NCBI RefSeq assembly: GCF_000315055.1 | Contig: NZ_BAER01000038.1 | Coordinates: 1-64,000, forward strand | Length of the DNA stretch: 64,000 bases | From: Paraglaciecola polaris LMG 21857 | Lineage (GTDB): Bacteria > Pseudomonadota > Gammaproteobacteria > Enterobacterales > Alteromonadaceae | Direction: 5' to 3' | Shown: in pieces, positions 28,894 through 37,139 of the stretch | Numbering within the stretch: the stretch's first letter is position 1 | Layout: each line of letters opens with the position of its first letter | Program-made: the position numbers and the translations under genes | Notes under the pieces: model-generated | The model's input: the letters and a program-made list of their open reading frames with translations, nothing else | The model's database searches: none | What the model was told of the DNA's origin: nothing

Positions 28894-29643
28894 CTAAAAA
28901 TTCAGGTAATAGTCTTTGCATAATGCTTTGTAGTTGGCTGAATACTGGTGATCTTGGGTATAAATAGTAAGTGCTTCATTCTTTAATGGTGTTTGTATAA
29001 AACTAAAAGCGAGGAGGCCGCGCAGTGCCGCTGAGTTGGGTTTAGAGAACACGGTTAATTGCTCACAAAGATGCAAATTCAACGTACTAGCGTAGGCAAT
29101 AAACGCTGGGCAATTATCACTGGGTAATACGCAATAAAATTTACCATCGGTTTCCAGTAACTGGCTGACGCAGTCTAGAAGCGTTTGATGACTCAAATCA
29201 ATCGTTTGCCGTGCAGTGATACGTTTTTGTGCTGCATCACTATTGACTGTTAGCGGGCTATTAAAATACGGTGGATTACTGACGATAATACTGAATTTAT
29301 GTTGGTCGATAGCCTCACGGGTAAAGGTTTGCAGCGAACAATGCTTTGCATGTATTTTATTTGTCCAAGGACTGGTGGCGATATTGCCCTTGGCTTGATT
29401 TATCGCATCTTTGTCGATATCAATAGCGGTAATATAGGTATCAACAACGCTTTTCTGGGCCAACATAATCGCCAGCAAACCACTGCCGGTACCTATATCT
29501 AGCATTCGCGTAGCGGCGTGAGTTTGCACTGGTGTAGAGCATTTTACCCAGCTGCCTAGCATGATACTGTCTGTGCCCACTTTCATGGCGCAGCTTTGGT
29601 GTTCGATGAAAAATTGCTTGAACTGAAACCCTTTCCTTTTCAT
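28894..29643 (-). CDS. trmN6: tRNA1(Val) adenine(37)-N6-methyltransferase
   Basis: A 249-residue Rossmann methyltransferase (YfiC family). It begins FQFKQFFIEHQSCAMKVGTDSIMLGSWV, has LDIGTGSGLLAIMLAQK (SAM-binding motif I) and the NPPYF tetrad (motif IV) typical of N6-adenine methylation. E. coli TrmN6 modifies A37 of tRNA1(Val). Its ATG directly abuts the stop codon of the NAD(P)-binding protein gene, suggesting a two-gene operon. Confidence 0.92.
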   Translation of the reverse strand: MKRKGFQFKQFFIEHQSCAMKVGTDSIMLGSWVKCSTPVQTHAATRMLDIGTGSGLLAIMLAQKSVVDTYITAIDIDKDAINQAKGNIATSPWTNKIHAKHCSLQTFTREAIDQHKFSIIVSNPPYFNSPLTVNSDAAQKRITARQTIDLSHQTLLDCVSQLLETDGKFYCVLPSDNCPAFIAYASTLNLHLCEQLTVFSKPNSAALRGLLAFSFIQTPLKNEALTIYTQDHQYSANYKALCKDYYLNF

Positions 29644-30276
29644 CTATTTGAATACCTGCAAGCTGATCATGCGTGTCGCCACTTGGCTTGCCGACACGGG
29701 TTTGTATTTACCTAAGCGACCAAATAATAAGGGAGCAATCAGCTGTCCAACACAAGCGGCTAGCTTTTCTACCAAGCGTGGCTGTGGACGTTCGCCAAGT
29801 AAAAAAGAAGGGCGTACTGCACTGGGGCTATTTAATCCGGACATGGCTAAAATGGCATTTTCTAACTCACCCTTCACGCGTAAGTAGAAGTGTTTACTTT
29901 TGGCATTAGCACCAACGGATGATATCCACACAAAGCTTTGTGCTTGCTGAGCTCTCGCTAACTGGGCGGCTATATGCACGTACTCAAAGTCGACTTTACG
30001 AAAAGCGGTTTTGCTTTTCATCTGCTTTAAGGTGGTGCCGAGACACACATAGACATGATCGGCGCTGAAATATCCCTGATAGTCCTGCAAATCTTCAAAG
30101 TCTATGACGATGGGTTCTAATTTACCATTGGGATCGGGATAATCACTGTGCTTCAAAGGTTTTCGTACTAAGCAGATGATCTTGTTGTATCTAGCGTCCT
30201 TGAGTAATTGTGTCACTAAAGCTTTACCCACTAAGCCTGTTGCGCCCAATACTAACGCACTATTTATGCTCTTCAT
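29644..30276 (-). CDS. NAD(P)-binding Rossmann protein (atypical SDR / HTATIP2-like)
   Basis: A 210-residue protein with an N-terminal dinucleotide-binding motif (ALVLGATGLVGKALVTQLL), a mid-protein VYVCLGTTLKQMKSKTAFRKVDFEYV, and FVWISSVGANAKSKHFYLRVKGELENAI with the tyrosine-x-x-lysine pair. This fits small atypical short-chain dehydrogenases of the HTATIP2/YwnB type. The substrate is unknown. It is transcribed just ahead of trmN6 and divergently from the DPP-IV-type peptidase, with 64 bases between the two starts. Confidence 0.85.
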   Translation of the reverse strand: MKSINSALVLGATGLVGKALVTQLLKDARYNKIICLVRKPLKHSDYPDPNGKLEPIVIDFEDLQDYQGYFSADHVYVCLGTTLKQMKSKTAFRKVDFEYVHIAAQLARAQQAQSFVWISSVGANAKSKHFYLRVKGELENAILAMSGLNSPSAVRPSFLLGERPQPRLVEKLAACVGQLIAPLLFGRLGKYKPVSASQVATRMISLQVFK

Positions 30277-30340
30277 GTTTTACCTATTTGGATCAAGCCT
30301 TTACAATGTGCAGCTTATGGTTAAAGGATACATATAATTA

Positions 30341-32548
30341 ATGAAAAACCTCATTTGGATCTTGTTATGTTCACTGGCGGTACCGGCAATGGCAACTGAA
30401 AATCTTACAATAGAACGCATTTTTGAATCTCCTGCTTTAGAAGGTAGTTCACCTAACAATGTGAAAGTCTCACCAGATGGCAAGCGCGTGACCTTTTTAC
30501 AAGGTAAAACCACGGATTACGAACGCTACGATCTATGGGAGTACAACATAGCTACCGGTAAAACACAGATGTTGTTCAATTCTGATGATTTGCATAGTGG
30601 CCCTGAATCTTTGTCTGATGAAGAGAAAGCTCGCCGTGAGCGTATGCGCTTAAGTGGCACAGGTATAGTGAATTATTTTTGGTCTGACGACGGAAAAGCT
30701 TTGTTATTCCCACTGGCAGGAGATGCGTACTACTTCCGTTTAGGGGATGAAAAAGCACAAAAAATCTTAGATACCGACGCATTCGAAACAGACATTCGAT
30801 TTTCGCCTAAAGCTAATTTCATCTCCTATGTGCGAGAACAAAACTTATATATCAAAGATATCAGTACCCAGCTTGAAACTCAGCTTACCTTTGATGGTAA
30901 AGGGACGATTAAAAATGCCATGGCTGAATTTGTAGCCCAGGAGGAAATGGGCCGAATGACGGGCTATTGGTGGTCGCCTGATGAACGTAAAATTGCATTT
31001 ACCCAAGTAGATGAGTCGCCGGTTGAGGAAATCACGCGCAGCGAGATTTATGCGGATTCAATTAAGATGATCACTCAACGTTACCCCAGTGCAGGCACGC
31101 CAAACGTTAATATTAAACTCGCGATTAAAGACATTGCCAGTGGTGACACCCAATGGATTGATTTAGGTAAAGAACAAGACATTTATCTGGCTCGAGTGAA
31201 CTGGATGAACGACAGTCAAACTTTGACCTATCAATGGCAAAGCCGTAATCAGCAAACACTAGAATTGCGCGCATTTGATTCGAGTACCGCTAAGCAGCAA
31301 GTATTGTTGAGCGAGTCCAGTGATACATGGGTTAATTTAAATGACGATCTGTATTTTTTGAAAGACCAAAAACACTTTATTTGGGCCTCTGAGAAAAGCG
31401 GCTTTAAGCACCTTTATTTGTATGAAAATGATGGCACTTTAGTGAGTCAACTGACAAAAGGTGATTGGGTGGTCGATGAAATTGAGGCCATTAATGAAGA
31501 CAAAGGCCTAATTTATTTCACTGGCCGTGCTGACACGCCTCTTGAACAACAGATATATTCAGTAGCGATTGCTGGTGGCGATATTCAAAAGGTTAGCCAG
31601 CTAAGTGGCACACATGCCCCAAGTTTCAGTGATGACGCTTCAGTTTATGTGGATAAATTTTCGACCACCAATACACCTTGGCAAGTAAGCTTGCATCAAG
31701 CAGATGGTAAGCACTTAGCTTGGTTAAGTGAAAACGCTATCAAAGCAGGCCATCCTTTGGCAGATCTGCAAGATGATTGGGTAGAGCCAACTTTAGATAG
31801 TTTTGTAACTGAAGATGGTACTGAACTTTATTACCGTTTATACAAACCTAAAAAAATTCAGGGTAAACACCCGGTAATTGTTTATGTGTACGGCGGACCT
31901 CATGCGCAAGTTGTGACTAACAGTTGGGGCGGTAATCGTGGTTTGTTGATGCAGTATTGGGCAAATCAAGGTTATGTCGTGTTTTCGGTGGATAACCGAG
32001 GAGCAAATTTTCGTGGCAAAGGTTTTGAAGACAGCCTATACAAAAAGATGGGCAGTACCGAAGTGAAAGACCAAATCGCTGGGGTGAAATTTTTACGTCA
32101 GCTGCCTTATGTTGATTCCCAGCGTATTGGCATTTATGGACATAGCTACGGTGGTTATATGTCGTTGATGAGCATGTTTAAAGCCGGTGAATATTTTCAA
32201 GCGGGTGTTGCGGGTGCGCCGGTGACAGATTGGGCTTTGTACGATACGCATTATACTGAGCGTTATATGGGGGATCCTAAGGAGGATGAAGACGCCTATA
32301 TTGCTTCTGCTGTTTTCCCTTATGCCAAGAACCTAACAGGTGATTTAATGATCTATCACGGTATGGCGGATGACAATGTGTTGTTTAGCAATAGCACTAA
32401 GCTGTATAAACATTTACAAGACTTAGCCATTCCGTTTGAAAGCATGGATTACCCAGGTAAAAAACACAGTATTCGTGGCAAGCAAACCGGCATTCATTTG
32501 TTTCACACCATTACTAACTTCTTTAATCGTCACTTTGATATGAAGTAG
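30341..32548 (+). CDS. S9-family prolyl dipeptidyl peptidase (DPP-IV type)
   Basis: A 735-residue secreted peptidase. It has a signal peptide (about 1-18), a beta-propeller (about 30-475, containing AEFVAQEEMGRMTGYWWSPDE, where the EE pair resembles the DPP-IV residues that hold the substrate amino end) and an alpha/beta hydrolase domain (about 480-735). The catalytic serine is in YGHSYGGYMSL; the acid and base are likely in HGMADDNVLF and KKHSIRG. It would release X-Pro dipeptides from peptides in the periplasm. AAAGGA precedes the ATG, and a strong bidirectional terminator follows. Confidence 0.93.
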   Translation: MKNLIWILLCSLAVPAMATENLTIERIFESPALEGSSPNNVKVSPDGKRVTFLQGKTTDYERYDLWEYNIATGKTQMLFNSDDLHSGPESLSDEEKARRERMRLSGTGIVNYFWSDDGKALLFPLAGDAYYFRLGDEKAQKILDTDAFETDIRFSPKANFISYVREQNLYIKDISTQLETQLTFDGKGTIKNAMAEFVAQEEMGRMTGYWWSPDERKIAFTQVDESPVEEITRSEIYADSIKMITQRYPSAGTPNVNIKLAIKDIASGDTQWIDLGKEQDIYLARVNWMNDSQTLTYQWQSRNQQTLELRAFDSSTAKQQVLLSESSDTWVNLNDDLYFLKDQKHFIWASEKSGFKHLYLYENDGTLVSQLTKGDWVVDEIEAINEDKGLIYFTGRADTPLEQQIYSVAIAGGDIQKVSQLSGTHAPSFSDDASVYVDKFSTTNTPWQVSLHQADGKHLAWLSENAIKAGHPLADLQDDWVEPTLDSFVTEDGTELYYRLYKPKKIQGKHPVIVYVYGGPHAQVVTNSWGGNRGLLMQYWANQGYVVFSVDNRGANFRGKGFEDSLYKKMGSTEVKDQIAGVKFLRQLPYVDSQRIGIYGHSYGGYMSLMSMFKAGEYFQAGVAGAPVTDWALYDTHYTERYMGDPKEDEDAYIASAVFPYAKNLTGDLMIYHGMADDNVLFSNSTKLYKHLQDLAIPFESMDYPGKKHSIRGKQTGIHLFHTITNFFNRHFDMK

Positions 32549-32603
32549 CCAGTGGCGTTGGGCACAACACTAATGCCCAGACACTGATTTGTGACGAGTA
32601 ATG

Positions 32604-32631
32604 AAAAAGGCGACGTTTAAGTCGCCTTTTT
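32604..32631. terminator. Bidirectional terminator
   Basis: AAAAAGGCGAC (32604-32614) pairs perfectly with GTCGCCTTTTT (32621-32631) across a six-base loop. It lies between the convergent DPP-IV-type and PH-domain genes and can serve both. Confidence 0.92.
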
Positions 32632-32648
32632 CACGTTCACAGATAAAT

Positions 32649-33023
32649 TTAGGCAAACATATGAGTGGCTAACGTGCGCTGAATACCAACCACTGTGTCC
32701 TTTTTAAGTTCTTTTTCGATAGGCTGTTCTTGCCCGGACACCCAGATTTTCAATTCCGCATCTAAATCGAAGTGCCCTGCGGTTTCAATCTTGAATTGAG
32801 TGATCGCACGATAAGGAATGGAGTGGTAATCCACTTTACGACCGGTTAATCCTTGTTTATCAATTAATAACAACCGTTTGTTGGTAAATACATACATGTC
32901 GCGTATGACCTTGAAAACCTGTTGAATCTCTTCCGTCGCCCCTATGATAGGTGCCAGTTCTTCACTGACTTCACTTACGTCAACTTCTGATGCGTTGCCC
33001 ATGAGGGCATCAAGTAAACCCAT
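32649..33023 (-). CDS. Bacterial PH-domain protein
   Basis: A 124-residue soluble protein with a bacterial pleckstrin-homology-like domain: IRDMYVFTNKRLLLIDKQGLTGRKVDYHSIPYRAI followed by FKIETAGHFDLDAELKIWVSG. The family (bPH_1/DUF1696 type) has no firm function. AAGGAG lies upstream of the ATG. It is a single-gene unit between convergent and divergent neighbours. Confidence 0.85.
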   Translation of the reverse strand: MGLLDALMGNASEVDVSEVSEELAPIIGATEEIQQVFKVIRDMYVFTNKRLLLIDKQGLTGRKVDYHSIPYRAITQFKIETAGHFDLDAELKIWVSGQEQPIEKELKKDTVVGIQRTLATHMFA

Positions 33024-33141
33024 GTTGTTCTCCTTGTTTTTTACCTAGTAAAACCGATTTCGGCATAAAAGAGAACTGATAACGGCGGTTTCCCCATGTT
33101 AAAATGCGAGTCTGTTTGTTTTCTTTAGGAGCCTTATTGCT

Positions 33142-34158
33142 ATGCCAAGTGTGACTTTTACCGATATCAGCGCTGCAAGACAGCGTATAGCGAGTTACGT
33201 ACACACCTCTGATGTGATCTCCTCTTCATTACTTAATTCATGGTTAGGACATGAGGTTTTTTTTAAAACAGAATGTTTGCAACGTACAGGCGCATTTAAA
33301 TTACGCGGCGCGTTGAACACACTCTTACATGCCCGTGAGCATAACCAGAGCATAAAACGTGTGGTAGCAAGCAGTTCCGGCAATCATGCCCAAGCTGTGG
33401 CTTATGCTGCATCTTTATTTAATCTCCCCGTTACTATCTACAGCGCGCAGAATATCTCCAAGATTAAAGCCGCAGCCACGCGCTCTTATGGGGCTGAGTT
33501 GCGCTTATTTCCATTACGTGAAGAGGCGGATAATGCCGTGGCTGAAGCGGCGAAAGAACCTGGCATTTTGTGGATCCCACCATTTAACCATCCAAATGTT
33601 ATTGCGGGTCAGGGGACTGTCGCTGCGGAAGCATTTGAACAAACGGCTGATCTGAATGCGTTATTTATGCCCTGTGGTGGTGGTGGATTGGCATCAGGGA
33701 GTATGCTTGCTACTCGCCAGCTCAGTCCTGGTACTAAGGTCATTGCGTGTGAACCATTGGCTGGTAATGATGCTGCGCAATCTTTACGCTTAGGCAGTAT
33801 CCAGTGTTTACAGACACCGGCCAAAACTCTTGCTGATGGCGCAGCCACGCCTGCTGTGGGTGAGCACACGTATCCACTTTTACAACAACTTGATGGGTTT
33901 TATGAAGTAGACGAAGTGCAAATAGCCTACTGGACCCAATGGTTGCAACACTTGCTAAAACTGCACATCGAGCCAACTAGCGCCATGAGTATGCACGGTG
34001 TCGTTAATTACTTAGCTGCACAATCAACGCCACAACGCGTCATGGTGATTTTGTCAGGTGGGAATATTGATGCTCAAAAAATGCAGCAAATTTGGCAGGA
34101 TGATCATTTACTTACGCCCCCCTCGTTGCCGTTGATAGCAATGGCATCCGTTATCTAA
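33142..34158 (+). CDS. Threonine/serine dehydratase-like PLP enzyme
   Basis: A 338-residue fold-type II pyridoxal-phosphate enzyme. The cofactor lysine is Lys53 in GAFKLRGALN; SSSGNHAQAVAYAA binds the substrate carboxylate, and CGGGGLASG binds the cofactor phosphate. It lacks the C-terminal ACT regulatory domain of biosynthetic IlvA, so it is like catabolic threonine dehydratase or serine racemase. AGGAG precedes the ATG. It is terminated by a strong hairpin and stands alone. The precise amino acid cannot be decided by reading. Confidence 0.88.
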   Translation: MPSVTFTDISAARQRIASYVHTSDVISSSLLNSWLGHEVFFKTECLQRTGAFKLRGALNTLLHAREHNQSIKRVVASSSGNHAQAVAYAASLFNLPVTIYSAQNISKIKAAATRSYGAELRLFPLREEADNAVAEAAKEPGILWIPPFNHPNVIAGQGTVAAEAFEQTADLNALFMPCGGGGLASGSMLATRQLSPGTKVIACEPLAGNDAAQSLRLGSIQCLQTPAKTLADGAATPAVGEHTYPLLQQLDGFYEVDEVQIAYWTQWLQHLLKLHIEPTSAMSMHGVVNYLAAQSTPQRVMVILSGGNIDAQKMQQIWQDDHLLTPPSLPLIAMASVI

Positions 34159-34171
34159 TCACCCACTGACA

Positions 34172-34206
34172 AAAAAGCCCCGAAAGATAAAGCTTCGGGG
34201 CTTTTT
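34172..34206. terminator. Bidirectional terminator
   Basis: AAAAAGCCCCGAA (34172-34184) pairs perfectly with TTCGGGGCTTTTT (34194-34206), loop of nine bases. It separates the convergent PLP-enzyme and aguB genes. Confidence 0.95.
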
Positions 34207-34237
34207 ATTGTGTTCATTTTTTTAGATGAATATGAGG

Positions 34238-35146
34238 CTAGTCGCGCCAACGCTTAGTCATATCTTCGTAAGCATCGATGCGACGGTCACGAAAATATGG
34301 CCAAATTCGCTTAACTTGCTCAGTGCGAGATAAATCTAATTCAACCATCAGGTTCTGCTCACTGTCAGCATCAGCTTGAGCAAGTATCTCACCCTGGGGG
34401 CCTGTGATGAAACTTTGCCCCCAAAACTGAATACCGTTATCACCTTTAACAGGAGACGCCTCGAAACCGGTGCGATTAGCAACAATGACGGGCACTGAGT
34501 TTGCTACTGCGTGGGAGCGTTGAATCGTTTGCCATGCACCAAATTGACGTTGTTGCTCGTCTTTCGTGTCTGCTGGATCCCAGCCTATCGCAGTGGGATA
34601 AAACAACATGTCTGCACCGCGCATGGCCATCAGGCGTGCGGCTTCTGGATACCACTGATCCCAACATACCAACACACCTAATTTACCTACGCTGGTTTGA
34701 ATCGGCTCAAAGCCTAGATCACCTGGGGTAAAATAAAATTTCTCATAAAATCCTGGATCGTCGGGAATATGCATCTTGCGATATTTTCCGACCATACCGA
34801 GTTGACGATCGAACACCACAGCTGTGTTGTGGTACAAACCAGATCCTCGTTTTTCAAACAAAGAGGTGATGAGCACAATATTGAGCTTGGCGGCTAAGAT
34901 GGCAAAAAAGTCAGTAGCGGGGCCGGGGATCGGCTCGGCTAAATCAAAAAAGTCGGTGTTCTCTTGCTGACAGAAATACAAGGTGCTGTGCAGTTCTTGC
35001 AGCATGATTAATTCGCAGCCTTGTTCGGCGAGTTCCGTTACTTGCTCAGCGCTGCGTTGCCAACTTAATTGCTTGTCGTTATTGGCAACCGCTTGTTGAA
35101 CAACTCCTACTTTTAGGGTTTTAGCGGTTTGCGGGGTGCGGCTCAT
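34238..35146 (-). CDS. aguB: N-carbamoylputrescine amidase
   Basis: A 302-residue nitrilase-superfamily enzyme. The Glu-Lys-Cys triad is seen in MLQELHSTLYF, YRKMHIPDDPGFYEKFYF and VLVCWDQWYPEAARL. It converts N-carbamoylputrescine to putrescine, CO2 and ammonia. Its start overlaps the agmatine deiminase stop by four bases, so both steps from agmatine to putrescine are made from one message. Confidence 0.95.
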   Translation of the reverse strand: MSRTPQTAKTLKVGVVQQAVANNDKQLSWQRSAEQVTELAEQGCELIMLQELHSTLYFCQQENTDFFDLAEPIPGPATDFFAILAAKLNIVLITSLFEKRGSGLYHNTAVVFDRQLGMVGKYRKMHIPDDPGFYEKFYFTPGDLGFEPIQTSVGKLGVLVCWDQWYPEAARLMAMRGADMLFYPTAIGWDPADTKDEQQRQFGAWQTIQRSHAVANSVPVIVANRTGFEASPVKGDNGIQFWGQSFITGPQGEILAQADADSEQNLMVELDLSRTEQVKRIWPYFRDRRIDAYEDMTKRWRD

Positions 35147-36195
35147 AACTCACTGACTCCTGTTGCTAGTTTTTTACTAATCTCGAACGTTAATGTACTG
35201 ACTGGAACTTGCATACTAATACAGTGCAAGCTACCGAATTGCTGTACCAAGGGTAAACAGTTTATTGGCACTATTGTGTGTCCAGGATAGGCCTTGGCCA
35301 TCACGTCCATGGCTAGGTCATCTTCCGGTTGCTGATATATAGGACATAAGATCTGTTTATTATTTATCAAGTAGTTGGCATAAGAAGCGGGTAAACGCTC
35401 TCCTTGTGCATTGACCACATGTGGCAAGGGTAATTCAAAAATCTGATGCTCAGGCAAGGCAACCTTACATTCAGCAACTAATGCCGCTAAGCCTTGATAA
35501 TGAGAGTCTTGAGGGGCATTGAACGCTGACTGCACAACCAGACCATCATCAGGTGTAAAGCGCACTAGGGTATCGATGTGCCCGTCGGTATCATCGCCTT
35601 CTAGATGACCTTGTTGGAAAATATTAACGCTTTTTGCCCCCAAGGCGACTTTAAATACACCTCTGTATTGGGACATTGTCATGTCGCCATTACGCTCAGG
35701 ATTCGATAAACAAAATTCAGTGGACAACAGTACGCCAGCGTCATTAATTTCTACTGCTCCGCCTTCGGCCACAATATCAAAACTCTGTAATGGCAATCTG
35801 CAAAGGTCTGATAATACCTGTTGGTTTATCTGGTTATCTTTATTGGCATCAAACTTATTGCCCCAGCCGTTGAAGTTAAACTCCACTGGTTGCATGCCGC
35901 CTGAACTGTGACAGGTTAAAAAGCCATAATCCCGTACCCAAGTGTCATTGTAATCAGCGCGCACGAGTAACACTCTATTAATAGGTTGCGTAAAATCCTG
36001 GCTTAGTAAGTTAAATGCAGAGATTTCCTGTTCTCGAATAAGCAATATAACCCCTGTATTAGCTCGATTAAGGGTCGCTATGATTGTCAGATAGACCTGC
36101 CTAACATCTTGTAGCCATGGTTGCCAATCCGTTTTTTGATCAGGCCAAGCAAGAATAATCGCTTCTTGAGGCGCCCATTCAGGGAGTAGTCGCAT
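35143..36195 (-). CDS. aguA: Agmatine deiminase
   Basis: About 350 residues; converts agmatine to N-carbamoylputrescine. Family strings are LLPEWAPQEAIILAWP, DTWVRDYGFL, VEFNFNGWGNKF, EGGAVEINDAGVLLST, EGDDTDGHIDTLVRF and the catalytic cysteine in FGSLHCISMQ near the end. The start is given at ATG 36195; GTG 36210, in frame, would add five residues and cannot be excluded, as neither has a clear ribosome binding site. Forms an operon with aguB, giving putrescine synthesis from arginine-derived agmatine. Confidence 0.93.
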   Translation of the reverse strand: MRLLPEWAPQEAIILAWPDQKTDWQPWLQDVRQVYLTIIATLNRANTGVILLIREQEISAFNLLSQDFTQPINRVLLVRADYNDTWVRDYGFLTCHSSGGMQPVEFNFNGWGNKFDANKDNQINQQVLSDLCRLPLQSFDIVAEGGAVEINDAGVLLSTEFCLSNPERNGDMTMSQYRGVFKVALGAKSVNIFQQGHLEGDDTDGHIDTLVRFTPDDGLVVQSAFNAPQDSHYQGLAALVAECKVALPEHQIFELPLPHVVNAQGERLPASYANYLINNKQILCPIYQQPEDDLAMDVMAKAYPGHTIVPINCLPLVQQFGSLHCISMQVPVSTLTFEISKKLATGVSEL

Positions 36196-36210
36196 AAAAT
36201 TTACCGTCAC

Positions 36211-36713
36211 AGATTAAAGTTGCTCAATATTCGCGGAGTATAATGATAACAAACAGGCGGGTCTTGTGAATTTTGTCTGTTTAGCTAGAAAATGCTTAGA
36301 AATCTTATTCATTATTACCCAGCTTGAGAAAAAACGAGCGTGGCAAATAATGTAATAAAAACTACATTATTTGTAATTTAACAACATTATAACGTCTGCA
36401 AGCAGCTTGAATGTTATAAATTGCTGTTTTTTTAAGCTCATTCTGATTTTGTTTTATTTTCACTTTCAGTTTTGAGCAGATGTTTTTGGAATAAATAGGA
36501 ATATTCATTACAGTTATGGGTATATATAAATAAAAAATATCATTTAAAATCAACTGCTTATAAATGTTACTTTAATGTAACTCATTGTTTTACATCATTT
36601 TTACTAGTTTCGAACAATAAAACCACAGACATGATCATCAAATTCATGGATATTTCAGTGGCAGGCAGAACCTGTAGTACACCTAACTAGCCAACCTATT
36701 TTTGGAGCACACC
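36211..36713. other. AT-rich gene-free stretch upstream of the DUF3718-like gene
   Basis: About 500 bases with no convincing coding frame; a 63-codon frame on the minus strand (36362-36553) has no family likeness and poor composition. The stretch is visibly richer in A and T than its surroundings. It contains a perfect 11-base inverted repeat at 36344-36373 and a second smaller one (TTATAAC with GTTATAA around 36388-36417). It may hold promoters for aguA (minus) and the DUF3718-like gene (plus) or a small RNA; nothing firmer can be said. Confidence 0.6.
36344..36373. repeat. Perfect inverted repeat
   Basis: CAAATAATGTA (36344-36354) is exactly complementary to TACATTATTTG (36363-36373), with an eight-base spacer. 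No T run follows on either strand, so it is more like an operator or RNA hairpin than a terminator. Confidence 0.6.
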
Positions 36714-37034
36714 ATGAAAAAAGTACTTATCTCTCTTGTTGCGTTAACCGCTTTTAATGCAAGTGCCGCAATGGAATCAAGCAGCAAAGTTCGCTTCGCA
36801 GGTGACAATGATTATTCAAGTTTCTGTAAAGCAGTAGTAAACGATGACCTTGGCATGCTTAAGCGCAGCTTACGCGGTAAAGTGGGTCACGTTGCAGCAA
36901 ATTCTAATGATGTACTTCGTAAGCTTGTATCGTCTGAAGGTATGAAGTGTAACGGTGTTGATTTGATTCAATTCTCAGAACAACGTGAAGCATCTCAAGT
37001 TAATGCTTATTTAAAGACTAAAAACAATGCATAA
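36714..37034 (+). CDS. Small exported DUF3718-like protein
   Basis: A 106-residue protein with a signal peptide (about 1-19, KKVLISLVALTAFNASAA) and a mature part with two cysteines (in SSFCKAVVNDD and EGMKCNGVDL) that could form a disulfide. The pattern fits DUF3718, small periplasmic proteins of Alteromonadales without known function. The start is ATG 36714 with GGAG seven bases upstream; a TTG at 36702 overlaps that site. A hairpin terminator follows. It stands alone. Confidence 0.75.
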   Translation: MKKVLISLVALTAFNASAAMESSSKVRFAGDNDYSSFCKAVVNDDLGMLKRSLRGKVGHVAANSNDVLRKLVSSEGMKCNGVDLIQFSEQREASQVNAYLKTKNNA

Positions 37035-37065
37035 GAGGTATCTTGATACCTCAATCAGCATAGGC

Positions 37066-37091
37066 AAATAGCCTGCCCAGCAGGCTATTTT
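37066..37091 (+). terminator. Terminator after the DUF3718-like gene
   Basis: AATAGCCTG (37067-37075) pairs with CAGGCTATT (37081-37089) across CCCAG, then TTT. A second hairpin just after the stop codon (GAGGTATC 37035-37042 with GATACCTC 37045-37052) may help. Confidence 0.8.
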
Positions 37092-37139
37092 AGCTTCCTT
37101 TTTCTGAGGTTGCTAAACAATACGTTTAAGCGTAACGGC

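Noticed and set aside
36362-36553. A 63-codon frame on the minus strand in the AT-rich gap
   Set aside because: No ribosome binding site, AT-driven composition, no family pattern, and it covers the inverted repeats.
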